DNA of 64,000 nt, taken from NCBI GenBank assembly GCA_965217175.1, contig OZ244251.1, forward strand, positions 3,348,001 to 3,412,000, read 5' to 3'. Origin of the DNA: Bin87 sp965217175. Its GTDB lineage: Bacteria; Chloroflexota; Dehalococcoidia; Lucifugimonadales; UBA3495. Both the position numbers and the translations under genes were made by a program. Under the pieces are notes generated by a model. That model was not told the origin of the DNA and searched no databases. It saw only the letters and a list, made by a program, of their open reading frames with translations. Position 1 is the stretch's first letter, and each line of letters begins with the position of its first letter. Shown piece after piece: positions 1 to 9,029 of this stretch.

Positions 1-2256
1 AGTGGCCAGCAGCCAGCGCCAGACGATTCCGGCCACGGCTGCCAACAGCGCCGCCGTGGCGGCGATGCCGATGATCCAGGGCAGGCTATTACTCCATACG
101 GTCCGCCACCGTATCCCGCCGTCGGCAAATAACTCCAGGTCTTCATCACTAAATCCCGACTCTATTTCCTCGCATTCATCTTCAAATTCGCACGGTAACT
201 CGCCCGGATCTACGAATTCGTCAAGGGAACTCTGTTCCGGCTGGGCTTGTGGCTCCACCACAATCGGAATGTCTCTCCCCGGAGTGGGTTCAAACGGGAT
301 CCAGCCATACCCCTGGAAATACACTTCGGCCCACCCATGGCTGTGGTGGTCAGAGACAACGTACGTTTGCGAATCCCGGATCCGGGTACCGATGGAGTAA
401 CCCGTGACCATGCGCGCCGGAATTCCCAGGCTGCGCATCAACACGGTCATGGCTGAACCGAAATACTCGCTGTAACCTTGACGGCTATCGAAAAGGAAGT
501 AATCCACGCCGTCCTCACCGAACGGCGGCGGTTCGATCTCCAGGTTGTAATCCAGCGAATTCTTCAGGTATTGTTCCACAGCCACCGCTTTTTCGTGTGG
601 GGTTTCGGCGCCGGCGGTAATCTGGCGGGCCAACTCCGCAACCCGAGGCGGCATGTCGGGCGGCAACTGGGTGTAACGGGTCCAAACCCACGGAGCATAG
701 TCATCGTTTGCGGTATTGAGATCTTCTGCCGTTGCCGTCGACACCGCCGACGTAACCTGGTAGGGCACCCCAGAATCGGCGGTGCTTCCCGCGGCTCGCA
801 CTGCCAAAACATCGGGCATATTTGGCACGAACTCCCCAACTATGGCCGTTTGAACCACGCCAATGTCATCGCGCTCCACAGATTCCAGCAAGAAATTTGA
901 AGGTAGATTGGCAGCTATGATTTCATCCGCCGCCGCCGGGTCTTGAGCCGTTGCGTCCCTCACCGCCCGCACCGCCATGGCCAATGTGGACGGTATCCCC
1001 TCTGGAAGCGCCCCGGCGTAGGGATCAATCACATACCGTGGTGAGTCGAAAGTCTCCAACCGGACGTCACGGTTGGCGCCGACGGTAAGGCCACCCGCAA
1101 ACAGACTGCGGCTCTCATAATTCGGGACTACCTCAAACGTAACGTTGAACCGTTCTTGATCGGGATCCACTCGGCTGTACTCAGGTTGCCACCCGGGTTC
1201 CTTCAGCACCGTGCCCTCCGATAGCCAGCCCTCGTGGGTGTAGGTAGCGTAGGAACGCGCTTTCCAGTACAGGGGAATCGGGGAGTTGATCTGCAATACA
1301 GGGGTATCCGTGGGGTTGATTGTCCCCTGGAATGCCATTGCGTCGCCCCAAATCCGATAGGGCAGCGGCTTACGGGCTGGCAGCCCGGCGAACAAACGGT
1401 TGAAATCCTCTTCCCAACGCACCAGCGGGGATCGGGTATAGTCGTACACCTTGTTGGCCGGGCCCCATTGGCCGCCCACGGGCAACAGGAACGCGATAAG
1501 CAAAGCCACCAATGCAACCAAAACCGTGTCGCTAACAGTCAGGATTCCCAAATGCCCGTCGTAAACGCGCCCCTGGGAATCCCACTGCTGGCGCGCCCTC
1601 ATTGACTGCAACCAACCAACCAGAAGCAAAGCCGTAAACAGGTAGACTCCCAGATACACGCTGGCCTGGGCTGGCAAAAAAGTCAGATTGGAGAGCAATC
1701 CGACCGCCCCCAACGCAAAAACTGCCCAGAAACTCCGTCGGCGGAAAAATAACCACCCACCCAGGAATCCGATCAGCCAGGCCGCAGTCATCAACCCCAC
1801 CCCAAACGGCAGCGGGTCGACGCTGATCCCTTCAGCGCGGGCAGCCGCGACCCAGGCGGCCAGCCTGCCAAAGAGTTCACCGGCAGATGCCAACCTTAAT
1901 TCTTCGGGCGACGATGCGGTCATCTGCCAGATAATCACACCACCGCCGATGGCCAGACCGGCGGGTATCAGAACAGCCGCCCAGAGTTTGATGCGGCTCA
2001 GCACCAGGGCCGTCAATATTCCGATGCCCAGCACCAGTACCAGGGGTGGCGTCGGGGCCCAGTCTGCCACTTCCACAGACCACACGACGATGGTTAAGTT
2101 CAGGGTCAGAAGTCCCGCGGCTGCCCACCCATCCGGCGGCCGAAGGGCCACCAGCGCCGCCAACAGCCGGAACAGGAACGCAGATACAAACGGAGTCCGG
2201 CGTTCTGCGGGAGGCCGTTGCGTCAGTCCAGGTGCTGCAGTGGTTAGAGTTGCCAT
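1..2256 (-). CDS. TgpA-like transglutaminase-domain membrane protein, 3' end cut by window, catalytic Cys replaced by Ser
   Basis: 752 codons are present and the frame is still open at the window edge. The first ~280 residues hold about eight hydrophobic helices. A long extracytoplasmic part follows, then the transglutaminase core, a helix (SLPWIIGIAA...) and the start of a cytoplasmic tail. This is the layout of TgpA/YebA-type proteins, which with MoxR and DUF58 partners are thought to modify or remodel envelope proteins. The core reads GYSEYFGSAM, then GIPARMVTGY, HSHGWAEVYF and WIPFEPTP. The family nucleophile is the Cys of GYCEYF; here the codon is AGC (469-471), giving Ser596. His640 and an acidic residue (E656) are retained. 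The protein may therefore be a non-catalytic or altered enzyme. ATG 2256 is chosen; an in-frame ATG at 2301 is an alternative, and neither has a good ribosome site. It is the last gene of the MoxR-DUF58 set. Confidence 0.85.
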   Translation of the reverse strand, partial: MATLTTAAPGLTQRPPAERRTPFVSAFLFRLLAALVALRPPDGWAAAGLLTLNLTIVVWSVEVADWAPTPPLVLVLGIGILTALVLSRIKLWAAVLIPAGLAIGGGVIIWQMTASSPEELRLASAGELFGRLAAWVAAARAEGISVDPLPFGVGLMTAAWLIGFLGGWLFFRRRSFWAVFALGAVGLLSNLTFLPAQASVYLGVYLFTALLLVGWLQSMRARQQWDSQGRVYDGHLGILTVSDTVLVALVALLIAFLLPVGGQWGPANKVYDYTRSPLVRWEEDFNRLFAGLPARKPLPYRIWGDAMAFQGTINPTDTPVLQINSPIPLYWKARSYATYTHEGWLSEGTVLKEPGWQPEYSRVDPDQERFNVTFEVVPNYESRSLFAGGLTVGANRDVRLETFDSPRYVIDPYAGALPEGIPSTLAMAVRAVRDATAQDPAAADEIIAANLPSNFLLESVERDDIGVVQTAIVGEFVPNMPDVLAVRAAGSTADSGVPYQVTSAVSTATAEDLNTANDDYAPWVWTRYTQLPPDMPPRVAELARQITAGAETPHEKAVAVEQYLKNSLDYNLEIEPPPFGEDGVDYFLFDSRQGYSEYFGSAMTVLMRSLGIPARMVTGYSIGTRIRDSQTYVVSDHHSHGWAEVYFQGYGWIPFEPTPGRDIPIVVEPQAQPEQSSLDEFVDPGELPCEFEDECEEIESGFSDEDLELFADGGIRWRTVWSNSLPWIIGIAATAALLAAVAGIVWRWLLAT

Positions 2257-2426
2257 AAAACTACCAGGTGCGGGCCAAGTATAAGCGAATCTGTTTCGCA
2301 TACCCGGGTGTTGCCAACGTTGTATACGGCTCTCGTTTGCCTGGATGCCCGGATTGTCATGCGAGCTTTTCCCAGTCGCTGCCACGCGCATCGATCAACA
2401 GCCGAGTCCATCCAATCAACGTCATA

Positions 2427-3752
2427 TCAATCCGCAGTGACCGGGGAGGTTGATGCGACCGAATGGGATTCCGTGTTGGCGGCTTCCCGCCGACGCTCCG
2501 CCGCTCGCTGTATGCCCGTTACCAATGGCGCCGAAAGCGCACGATTCAGATCTTCTCCCTGACGCACCAGGTAAAGGGGAATGTCGTGTTGCGCCAGGAA
2601 TTCGGCGGTCACCTGCCCGGTTGCACCCGGCGCTGCCCTGCTGTCCAGCGGTACGAAGGACGTAGAATCTATGTAGCAAACCGCCACGTTAACGCCCTGT
2701 CGACGCAATCCAACCAGAACCGGCGCCCATTCCATCCTGCGCGACGGTGTAACCACCATCAGCGTGTTGAACCCGGATAAGTGCGGGCGCAGGTCGAAAA
2801 TGAACCGTTCCAGCGGCGACGACCCATCAGCCTGCACCGCTGCCAACGTTTCCATCAACATGCCCAATTGGGCCGGTCTACGATCGGGTTTCAACATCCA
2901 GTGGGCGGACGCGTTCGCCGCCAACCCCACCGGCACAGCACTTTGCTCGAGTCGGCGAATCAACGATGCAGCAACAGTAACCGATAATTCTTCAGTGTTG
3001 TCGGGCGGGGCGCCCACGTGGGATCGTCGTTCCATGTCCAACAGCACCCACGCCTGCGCCGACACACCTATATCAAACTCTTTGACCATCAATTTGTTCA
3101 TGCGGGCAGTGTAAGGCCAATGAATCCGTCGCCACCCATCTCCGGGGTTGTACTCCCGCACCCCGGATGATTCAGGTGTGATTGACATGGCCCGGCGAGA
3201 CAGCCCGGTGTCGCTGGGCAGGCTGGCAAACCGGTGATCCAGGTTGGGCAGGGGAACCGTTAAAGGCAGCACGGTGTATTGTTGTTCATCGAGGAAAGTA
3301 CGGCTCAGGCGGAACATACCAAATGGGTCTCGCGCGGTAACGCGGATTCTGCCGGTTCGATACACTCCTCGCCGCGCCAGGTAAGTGGCAATCCTGAACG
3401 CGCGTTGTTGGCCCCGCACCAGCGCGATGGTGCGTCCGCCGGCATTGGGTAAATCGGTTTCTTCCACCACCTCCAGCCACGACTTCGGCATTCTCGTCCG
3501 GTTGACCATTTGAACCAGGCCTTCCAGGTATCCCCCCACCTGACCGCGCGTATCCAACCGCGTTAATCGCACGCTTATTCCACGCAGATTGAGCCACGCC
3601 CATGCGTAGCCAACCAGGGTCAGCAGCACCAACACGAACCACAACCGGTAGAAGAATGCGAATCCGGTGCCCATGGCGTACAGCAGTACAACCAACATCA
3701 GCAGAGAGTACTGTAACTTACGTCGGTGTCGCCTTAGCGTTTGCCTGATCAT
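2427..3752 (-). CDS. DUF58 domain-containing membrane-anchored protein
   Basis: 441 residues. Two hydrophobic helices lie at residues ~14-55 (YSLLMLVVLLYAMG and LWFVLVLLTLVGYAW). The DUF58 signature follows near residue 200: VREYNPGDGWRRIHWPYTAR, followed by LMVKEFD. The C-terminal half resembles the von Willebrand-A-like fold of the family, with AWVLLDMERR as a possible metal-site strand. DUF58 proteins are almost always encoded beside a MoxR ATPase and a TgpA-like transglutaminase and are thought to be the substrate or adaptor of the ATPase; that gene order is kept here. The stop lies 170 bp before the transglutaminase start. The exact biochemical role is unknown for the family. Confidence 0.9.
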   Translation of the reverse strand: MIRQTLRRHRRKLQYSLLMLVVLLYAMGTGFAFFYRLWFVLVLLTLVGYAWAWLNLRGISVRLTRLDTRGQVGGYLEGLVQMVNRTRMPKSWLEVVEETDLPNAGGRTIALVRGQQRAFRIATYLARRGVYRTGRIRVTARDPFGMFRLSRTFLDEQQYTVLPLTVPLPNLDHRFASLPSDTGLSRRAMSITPESSGVREYNPGDGWRRIHWPYTARMNKLMVKEFDIGVSAQAWVLLDMERRSHVGAPPDNTEELSVTVAASLIRRLEQSAVPVGLAANASAHWMLKPDRRPAQLGMLMETLAAVQADGSSPLERFIFDLRPHLSGFNTLMVVTPSRRMEWAPVLVGLRRQGVNVAVCYIDSTSFVPLDSRAAPGATGQVTAEFLAQHDIPLYLVRQGEDLNRALSAPLVTGIQRAAERRREAANTESHSVASTSPVTAD

Positions 3753-4079
3753 CGTTTGTTAGTGGCTCCTGACTGTCGGAAACGCGGTTGTCTCCACCCC
3801 GTTGATCGCCATCATGACCCAACATGCCCGCACTTTACCGGCGAATTCCTCCAGATCGTGCAGCGAAATGCGACTAAAAAATATCGCCTCCAAGCTGTGC
3901 CCCACTAGTCGACGGGTGCCCATTAACCTTCCGGATGACCCGTTCCCATGAACAAACCCTTTGCGCGCGTTTTTCAGGTGCCTTATGACTCCCGAGCCGC
4001 GCAGTTCAAATAGGAGTAGAACCGGGTTGTGATCCCCTATTCTCAGTTCCCAGGCTCAGGGTTAAGGCCGTGGCCCCAA
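3753..4079. other. Intergenic gap inside the moxR-DUF58 set, nothing recognised
   Basis: 327 bases between the MoxR stop and the DUF58 start. I see no convincing open frame, tRNA or strong hairpin on either strand. The length is unusual for this normally tight gene pair, so DUF58 may have its own promoter here. Confidence 0.5.
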
Positions 4080-5066
4080 TTATCGAGCGCCGGGCACCGG
4101 CACGGTATTGAGCAGTTCGGCCACGAGTTGCTCCGTGCGCACGCCTCGCATCCGCGACGCTGGCGTCAACACAATTCGGTGGGAGAGAACAGAGGGAGCC
4201 AACTCTTTCACATCATCCGGCAGCACGTAATCGCGTCCCCGCAACAGCGCCATTGCACGGGAGGCGCGGAAAAGTCCCAGGGAAGCCCGCGGCGACGCGC
4301 CCAGTGTGGTATCAACATGTTCCCGGGTCGCTTCCGCCAGCGCAACTATGTACTCCCGAACCAGCCCGTCAACGTATATCTCCTGCGCGACCGTCTGCAT
4401 TGACAGCACCTGTTCCGGATTCGCCACCGCCTGCAGATCCGTAATTGGATGCGTATGTTCCTGTTGCGCGATGATCGTCATTTCCTCGGCAAACTTGGGA
4501 TATCCCACGCTCATGCGTATCAAAAACCGGTCCAGCTGCGCTTCAGGCAACGGGAAGGTACCTTCATATTCGATAGAGTTCTGGGTTGCTATCACCAGGA
4601 AAGGTGGCGGCAGCGGATGAGTAATGCCGTCAACCGTTATCTGACGCTCTTCCATTGCTTCCAGAAGCGCAGATTGCGTCTTGGGCGTAGCTCGGTTGAT
4701 TTCGTCGGCTAGGACCAATTGCGCGGCGATTGGCCCGGACCGGAAGCTGAATTCCTCGGTGGACTGGTTGTATACCGACACTCCTGTAACGTCACTGGGT
4801 AGCAAGTCCGGTGTGAACTGAATGCGGGAGAACGTACCACCGATCGATATTGCAAGCGCTCGGGCCAGCATCGTTTTGCCAACGCCTGGCACATCTTCCA
4901 CCAGAATATGCCCTTCCGCGATGAGTGCAGCCAGCGCCTGTTCAATTACTTCGTCTTTCCCAACTATCACCGTGGCAATGTTTTGGGCAATACGTCGCCC
5001 TACTTCTGTAGCTTCGATGATAGTGGCCGGCAGACCGGCAGGAGCTGAAACAGCGATGTTTTGCAC
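4080..5066 (-). CDS. MoxR family AAA+ ATPase
   Basis: About 328 residues from GTG 5066. It shows EDVPGVGKTMLARALA (Walker A), LVLADEINRATPKTQSALLEAMEER (Walker B and MoxR signature; quoted here only as VLADEINRATPK), GTFPLPEAQLDRF (sensor 1 region) and the C-terminal lid with GASPRASL. MoxR ATPases act as chaperone-like remodelers, usually with a DUF58/VWA partner. The frame is open far upstream to 5522, but those residues (Arg/Pro-rich) do not look like protein. GTG 5066 is preceded by GGAG at a 7-base spacing; ATG 5114 is an in-frame alternative without a ribosome site. The chosen length matches the family (~320-330). Confidence 0.92.
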   Translation of the reverse strand: MQNIAVSAPAGLPATIIEATEVGRRIAQNIATVIVGKDEVIEQALAALIAEGHILVEDVPGVGKTMLARALAISIGGTFSRIQFTPDLLPSDVTGVSVYNQSTEEFSFRSGPIAAQLVLADEINRATPKTQSALLEAMEERQITVDGITHPLPPPFLVIATQNSIEYEGTFPLPEAQLDRFLIRMSVGYPKFAEEMTIIAQQEHTHPITDLQAVANPEQVLSMQTVAQEIYVDGLVREYIVALAEATREHVDTTLGASPRASLGLFRASRAMALLRGRDYVLPDDVKELAPSVLSHRIVLTPASRMRGVRTEQLVAELLNTVPVPGAR

Positions 5067-5415
5067 GGCAATACTCCGTCGCTGGGTTAAATGAACCTGA
5101 CGCCAGTGTAGCATAGGAATGTGGCTGGCATTTCTAATCCCAACGGATCGGGCCCGATTCGTCGGGATGGGACCAGGGTGGGCCCGATAACAGGCCACAT
5201 CGCCGTTGGGACGGCGAAATCCCGGCGGCTCGCCTCGCTTTCCTTTCTTCACAAAACCGCTCCTGTCTTTATAATGCCGTTCCTGGAATGCCACCACTGA
5301 CCTTCGCACTGCGGATCGTTCCAGCAATCCGCAATCAGGATGCGGGCGTATACTTATTACGAAACACGGGCACGAACCGGTGTTGTACATATAGCGATTC
5401 GCGTGAGGAGTTTTC
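5067..5415. other. Divergent intergenic region between moxR and the DipZ-like gene
   Basis: About 350 bases. It holds a plausible plus-strand promoter (5248-5275) for the thioredoxin-like pair and must also hold the promoter of the minus-strand MoxR set, which I could not place. No small gene is supported. Confidence 0.45.
5248..5275 (+). promoter_or_regulatory. Sigma-70-type promoter for the thioredoxin-like operon
   Basis: TTCACA (5248-5253, five of six to TTGACA), a 16-base spacer and a perfect TATAAT (5270-5275). Transcription would start near 5282, giving a ~135-base leader before ATG 5416. The match is by eye only. Confidence 0.45.
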
Positions 5416-6735
5416 ATGCCGTCGACATTCAGTTCGCCTCGTGGCGTCCTTGTTGCGCTGATAATCGTCCTGGTGACGGCAGCGCTGGCGTGCGGGGCAT
5501 CCACAGCGCCGGACGGTACCACTGGTCCGGTGGAATCCGAAACCCAAGCTCCGCAGGCGGCAGACGGGCAAACGGTCGAACCCGCATCAGATGCTGCTCA
5601 GGGGGAGTCCACTCCCCAGACACCTCCGACGGTTTCGGCAGCGCGCCAATCAATAATCGCGGACATCCCTGAAATCTCCGGCATCAGCGCCTGGCTGAAC
5701 ACAGACGCCGAACTGTCTATCGCTGAATTAACTGCCGAGGGCAAGGTGGTGCTGGTAGATTTTTGGACGTACACCTGCGTCAACTGTATCCGAACGCTCC
5801 CTTACCTGCGTGATTGGTGGGCACAGTATGAGGACGATGGCCTGGTCATCCTGGGTATCCACGCTCCTGAGTTCGAATTCGAAAAAGACTACGACAACGT
5901 GGTTGACGCGGTGGCCTCCTACGAGATCGGCTGGCCGGTGGCGCAGGACAACGACATGGAAACATGGCGTAACTTCGAAAACCGGTTCTGGCCCGCCAAG
6001 TACCTGTTCAGCAGTCGAGGTGAACAGATTTACCGCCATTTCGGCGAGGGTTCTTACGGCGAAACTGAGCAACGTATTCGCGAGGCTCTGGTAGAAGCTG
6101 GCGCCGATTTGTCAGACGACCCGCTGAATCTGCCCCAGGATCAGGTGCGAGACTCAGCTTTTCAGCAAGCCGGATCTTCTGGCTCCGCGCCAATAACCCC
6201 GGAACTATACGCCGGGTGGCATCGCAATTTCCTCACGCTCCAGGCCGGGCGGGCTCCGTATGTAGCACAGGTGGAGTTCTTCGAATCGATCACTGACCCT
6301 ACTGACAACGAAAGCACTGGCGTCATTGACGTTACTGTCCCGCAGGACATCAGGCAACATTCCCTATACTTCAACGGGCAATGGTCGGTGGAACCCGAAC
6401 GCATCCGGCACGCTAGGCAAACCGAAAGCCTGGAAGACTACCTGGCCCTGAACTACGCGGCCAGGAGTGTGAACGTGGTGCTCACCTCCGAATCCGGCGA
6501 ACCCTACCAGGTATTTATCACCGTAGATGGGTCCATGCTGACGCCCGAAAATGCCGGTTCCGATATCCAGTTCGACGAGAGCGGGCGTTCATACCTGTTG
6601 GTGGACGAACCACGTCTATATGCCATGGTCGACAATCCCGAATACCGTCAGGAATCCGTCCTGACTATGCGGTCTAATTCCGACGATTTCGGTATTTTCG
6701 CGTTTACGTTCGGCGTTTACTCTGAGGGTCCATGA
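5416..6735 (+). CDS. DipZ-like extracytoplasmic thioredoxin-fold lipoprotein
   Basis: 439 residues. A hydrophobic signal segment (residues 10-25) ends at ALAC-G, so Cys26 is a likely lipidation site; a low-complexity Pro/Thr/Glu linker runs to about residue 75. The redoxin domain carries VDFWTYTCVNCIRTLP with the CxxC pair Cys121/Cys124, followed by GLVILGIHAPEFEFEKD and WPAKYLF, the form seen in the C-terminal part of DipZ/CcdA-fusion proteins and related redoxins. The last ~180 residues look like the beta-rich domain that follows the redoxin in DipZ. It probably reduces or isomerises disulfides outside the membrane. GAGGAG precedes the ATG at a good distance. It overlaps the next gene by four bases (ATGA), indicating translational coupling. 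No CcdA-like membrane partner lies in the window. Confidence 0.85.
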   Translation: MPSTFSSPRGVLVALIIVLVTAALACGASTAPDGTTGPVESETQAPQAADGQTVEPASDAAQGESTPQTPPTVSAARQSIIADIPEISGISAWLNTDAELSIAELTAEGKVVLVDFWTYTCVNCIRTLPYLRDWWAQYEDDGLVILGIHAPEFEFEKDYDNVVDAVASYEIGWPVAQDNDMETWRNFENRFWPAKYLFSSRGEQIYRHFGEGSYGETEQRIREALVEAGADLSDDPLNLPQDQVRDSAFQQAGSSGSAPITPELYAGWHRNFLTLQAGRAPYVAQVEFFESITDPTDNESTGVIDVTVPQDIRQHSLYFNGQWSVEPERIRHARQTESLEDYLALNYAARSVNVVLTSESGEPYQVFITVDGSMLTPENAGSDIQFDESGRSYLLVDEPRLYAMVDNPEYRQESVLTMRSNSDDFGIFAFTFGVYSEGP

Positions 6736-7712
6736 TGCCCCGTTTTCTCGCGCCATCAGTGGTAGTGAGCAGGTTCCTGTTCGGTTTGATCTCGTTGGGA
6801 ATCGTAGTTGCGTTGGTGGGTTGTGGCGGTTCCGCCGTCCCGGAGGCTGTCACGCCGGACAACACTGCCACACAGAATGAGGCCAACTTGATTCAGATAC
6901 CCACCGTCGATGCCTCGCGAGAATTCATACGGGCCCATTTGGCCACGACCGTGCTCGATGTAGGCCAAAACCGGATCGCATTCCTCCTTGAGACGCATAA
7001 GGGTTTGATCAAGGCCCCCACAGCAGATATATCGATTGCCCACTCGGATGACACGGCGCCGGCGGCTCGGGCGACCGCGAATTTCAATCCCTGGCCGTAC
7101 GGTGTTCGAGGATCATACGCCACCGCTGTCGATTTCCCGGCTCCGGGGCGTTACGTGCTGACTGCAACGGTCAGTGAAAACGACGTGCAGAGAGCGGTAG
7201 CGATTCCGGTTGACGTGTTGGCCGAGACTCCGATCCCATCGTTGGGTGATCCTGCGCCGCCCAGCGCTACCAAAGTATTGGGTGACGGACTGGAACTGCC
7301 CCAACTGACCACCGCGTATTCTCCAGACGCCGAGCTGTACCGGCTGTCGGTATCCGACGTGGTTGCCGACGACGTACCGGCTGTCATCGTATTCGCTACG
7401 CCCGCCTTTTGTACCAGCCCGACGTGCGGTCCCCAGGTCGACACCGTTTCAGAATTGCGCGCCGCTCACCCCGATACTGCCAACTATGTCCACGTTGAGC
7501 TTTACGACAATCCGGCAGAGATTCAGGGCGATCTGAGTAAAAGCCGTTTGGTTCCCGCCGCCGATGAATGGGGATTCACAAGGTTGGAAGACTGGGTAAA
7601 TGAATCCTGGGTATTTGTGCTCGACGCCGACGGTATCGTTCGGCACCGGTTCGAAGGATTCGCCACGCTCAATGAATTGGAAGCAGCGCTCGCCGATGTG
7701 GAAGCCTTTTAA
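6732..7712 (+). CDS. Thioredoxin-fold lipoprotein with CX4C motif
   Basis: 326 residues. The signal segment (residues ~12-30) ends LVGC-G, a good lipobox with Cys31. A beta-rich middle (residues ~60-165) includes a pattern typical of an immunoglobulin-like fold (YVLTATVSENDVQRAVAIP). The C-terminal third reads VPAVIVFATPAFCTSPTCGP, with Cys227 and Cys232 separated by four residues instead of two, then WVFVLDADGIVRHRFEG, a thioredoxin-like terminal strand pattern. The wider cysteine spacing recalls metal-binding SCO-like proteins (CX3C) but is not identical, so disulfide chemistry and metal binding are both possible. It starts inside the stop of the DipZ-like gene, so the two are very likely co-translated and may work on the same substrate. 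Confidence 0.75.
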   Translation: MMPRFLAPSVVVSRFLFGLISLGIVVALVGCGGSAVPEAVTPDNTATQNEANLIQIPTVDASREFIRAHLATTVLDVGQNRIAFLLETHKGLIKAPTADISIAHSDDTAPAARATANFNPWPYGVRGSYATAVDFPAPGRYVLTATVSENDVQRAVAIPVDVLAETPIPSLGDPAPPSATKVLGDGLELPQLTTAYSPDAELYRLSVSDVVADDVPAVIVFATPAFCTSPTCGPQVDTVSELRAAHPDTANYVHVELYDNPAEIQGDLSKSRLVPAADEWGFTRLEDWVNESWVFVLDADGIVRHRFEGFATLNELEAALADVEAF

Positions 7713-7746
7713 TCAGGATCAACCTCTGTTTCACTCATCGAACACA

Positions 7747-7780
7747 CAAAACGCCAGGGAAGTACTTCCCTGGCGTTTTG
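7747..7780. terminator. Perfect palindromic bidirectional terminator
   Basis: Two exact 17-base arms (7747-7763 and 7764-7780) read CAAAACGCCAGGGAAGT and its complement. The ends are AAAA and TTTT, so the hairpin carries a short U-tract in both directions. It lies between the convergent thioredoxin-like gene and the DUF3500 gene and fits both. Confidence 0.85.
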
Positions 7781-7832
7781 TCATGGAGACGGAAACGGCG
7801 TGATGGCCGGCGTACCGACGCCGGTTTTCCGT

Positions 7833-8825
7833 TTAGAGTATGTGGTAAAGCAAATGATGGTCGCGCAAAACATCCTGGGCGAAGTCATTTTCCACATCAC
7901 GCCACACAGAGTGAATGTGATTGGCGCCGTTTTGGATGTTGTCGAATTCCACGATGAACTGCCCACCATGAATGCGGTAGTAGTGGTCACGGCTACGGTC
8001 CAACGCACCGGCCCATACCAATCGGTAGTCATCCAAGCCGGTGTCGCGAATCCTGGCCATTCGGTCGGCGGCCACCGGCTCCGGCACACCACCGACATAC
8101 TCGGAGATAAGGGTCATCAGCATCTCTTTCTGCGTACCGTTCAGGTCACGCGCCGCCAGACCTTCATCGTTGTGTATGGCCTGCTTACTGCTGTTGTAGC
8201 CCAAAATGTCCCACGGCGCATTGTCATGGATAATTGCCTTGCCCCGTTGGCCGGCGTCCAACGATGCCATCAATTCAATGGCCAGGTCTTCGCGCTGGCC
8301 CAGAATCCGCTGACCCAGTTTCGGCCCTTTCCGCACTTCGGCGGGGTTCGCGCCCAGGAAAAACGGCGTGACGGCCAGTATCTGGTCGCCCCAAACGCTG
8401 TAATGTACGGAAAGATGGTGGCCTTCGGCGCGCCAACCCCAGGGGTCTGAACCGGTGGGATCGCCGAAAACCGTCCAGTAGTAAAGCTCTGGGTCCCTGG
8501 GCCACGTAACATGGCCCGATTCCGCTTCCAGAGGACCAAGCACCTCTTCATGCTCGATGATCAGGTTGGCCTGCCGGTTAGTTTCATCGGTCAGACCGGT
8601 GGCCAGTAAACTCAGTGCCAGGTTGCGTTGATTCCCATCCATGTCCCGGAGTGGCAATCCGTGTCGGTTCAATGGCGGGTAGTACCAGAAAATCCTTTCG
8701 CCATCCATGTAGTGGAACGTTGCCTTGCTGCGTTGCTCGCTGTCGAGGCTATCCATCCAGGCGCTGGCCGCATCGGACATGCTGCTGGCGACCGAAGCGT
8801 GGGGGTGCGTGTGCTGAGCCGTCAT
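7833..8825 (-). CDS. DUF3500 domain-containing protein
   Basis: 330 residues. Diagnostic stretches are ATFHYMDGERIFWYYPP, RHGLPLRDM, WGWRAEGHHLSVHYSV and ILAVTPFFLGANPAEVR, all characteristic of DUF3500. The family has no established biochemical role; some members carry signal peptides, but I see none here. ATG 8825 has AGGAGG nine bases upstream. It stands alone and converges on the thioredoxin-like pair across the palindromic terminator. Confidence 0.88.
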   Translation of the reverse strand: MTAQHTHPHASVASSMSDAASAWMDSLDSEQRSKATFHYMDGERIFWYYPPLNRHGLPLRDMDGNQRNLALSLLATGLTDETNRQANLIIEHEEVLGPLEAESGHVTWPRDPELYYWTVFGDPTGSDPWGWRAEGHHLSVHYSVWGDQILAVTPFFLGANPAEVRKGPKLGQRILGQREDLAIELMASLDAGQRGKAIIHDNAPWDILGYNSSKQAIHNDEGLAARDLNGTQKEMLMTLISEYVGGVPEPVAADRMARIRDTGLDDYRLVWAGALDRSRDHYYRIHGGQFIVEFDNIQNGANHIHSVWRDVENDFAQDVLRDHHLLYHIL

Positions 8826-8911
8826 CGCTGATGACCTCCTGTTGCAGACTGAATATTGAGTGTGCCGCAGTGTATGAGCCTTGCGTCTGGCATGTCAAGA
8901 ACACCCAGCCA

Positions 8912-8950
8912 CTCACGCGTAACCGCTTTAATCTGTCATTGCGAGGAGCA
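8912..8950 (+). repeat. Left end of a dispersed MITE-like repeat
   Basis: This 39-base stretch matches 46229-46267 with two differences. It carries the shared core CTTTAATCTGTCATTGCGAG. The matching right end seen in the 46.2-46.4 kb copy is absent, so this looks like a truncated or decayed copy in the gap upstream of the DUF3500 gene. Confidence 0.7.
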
Positions 8951-9029
8951 CGGGGCCAACGAGCATACAAGAGCAATGCGCTGATGCCTACGGACGCTGT
9001 CGGCGGCCGCTGAACCCTCGATCAGAATT

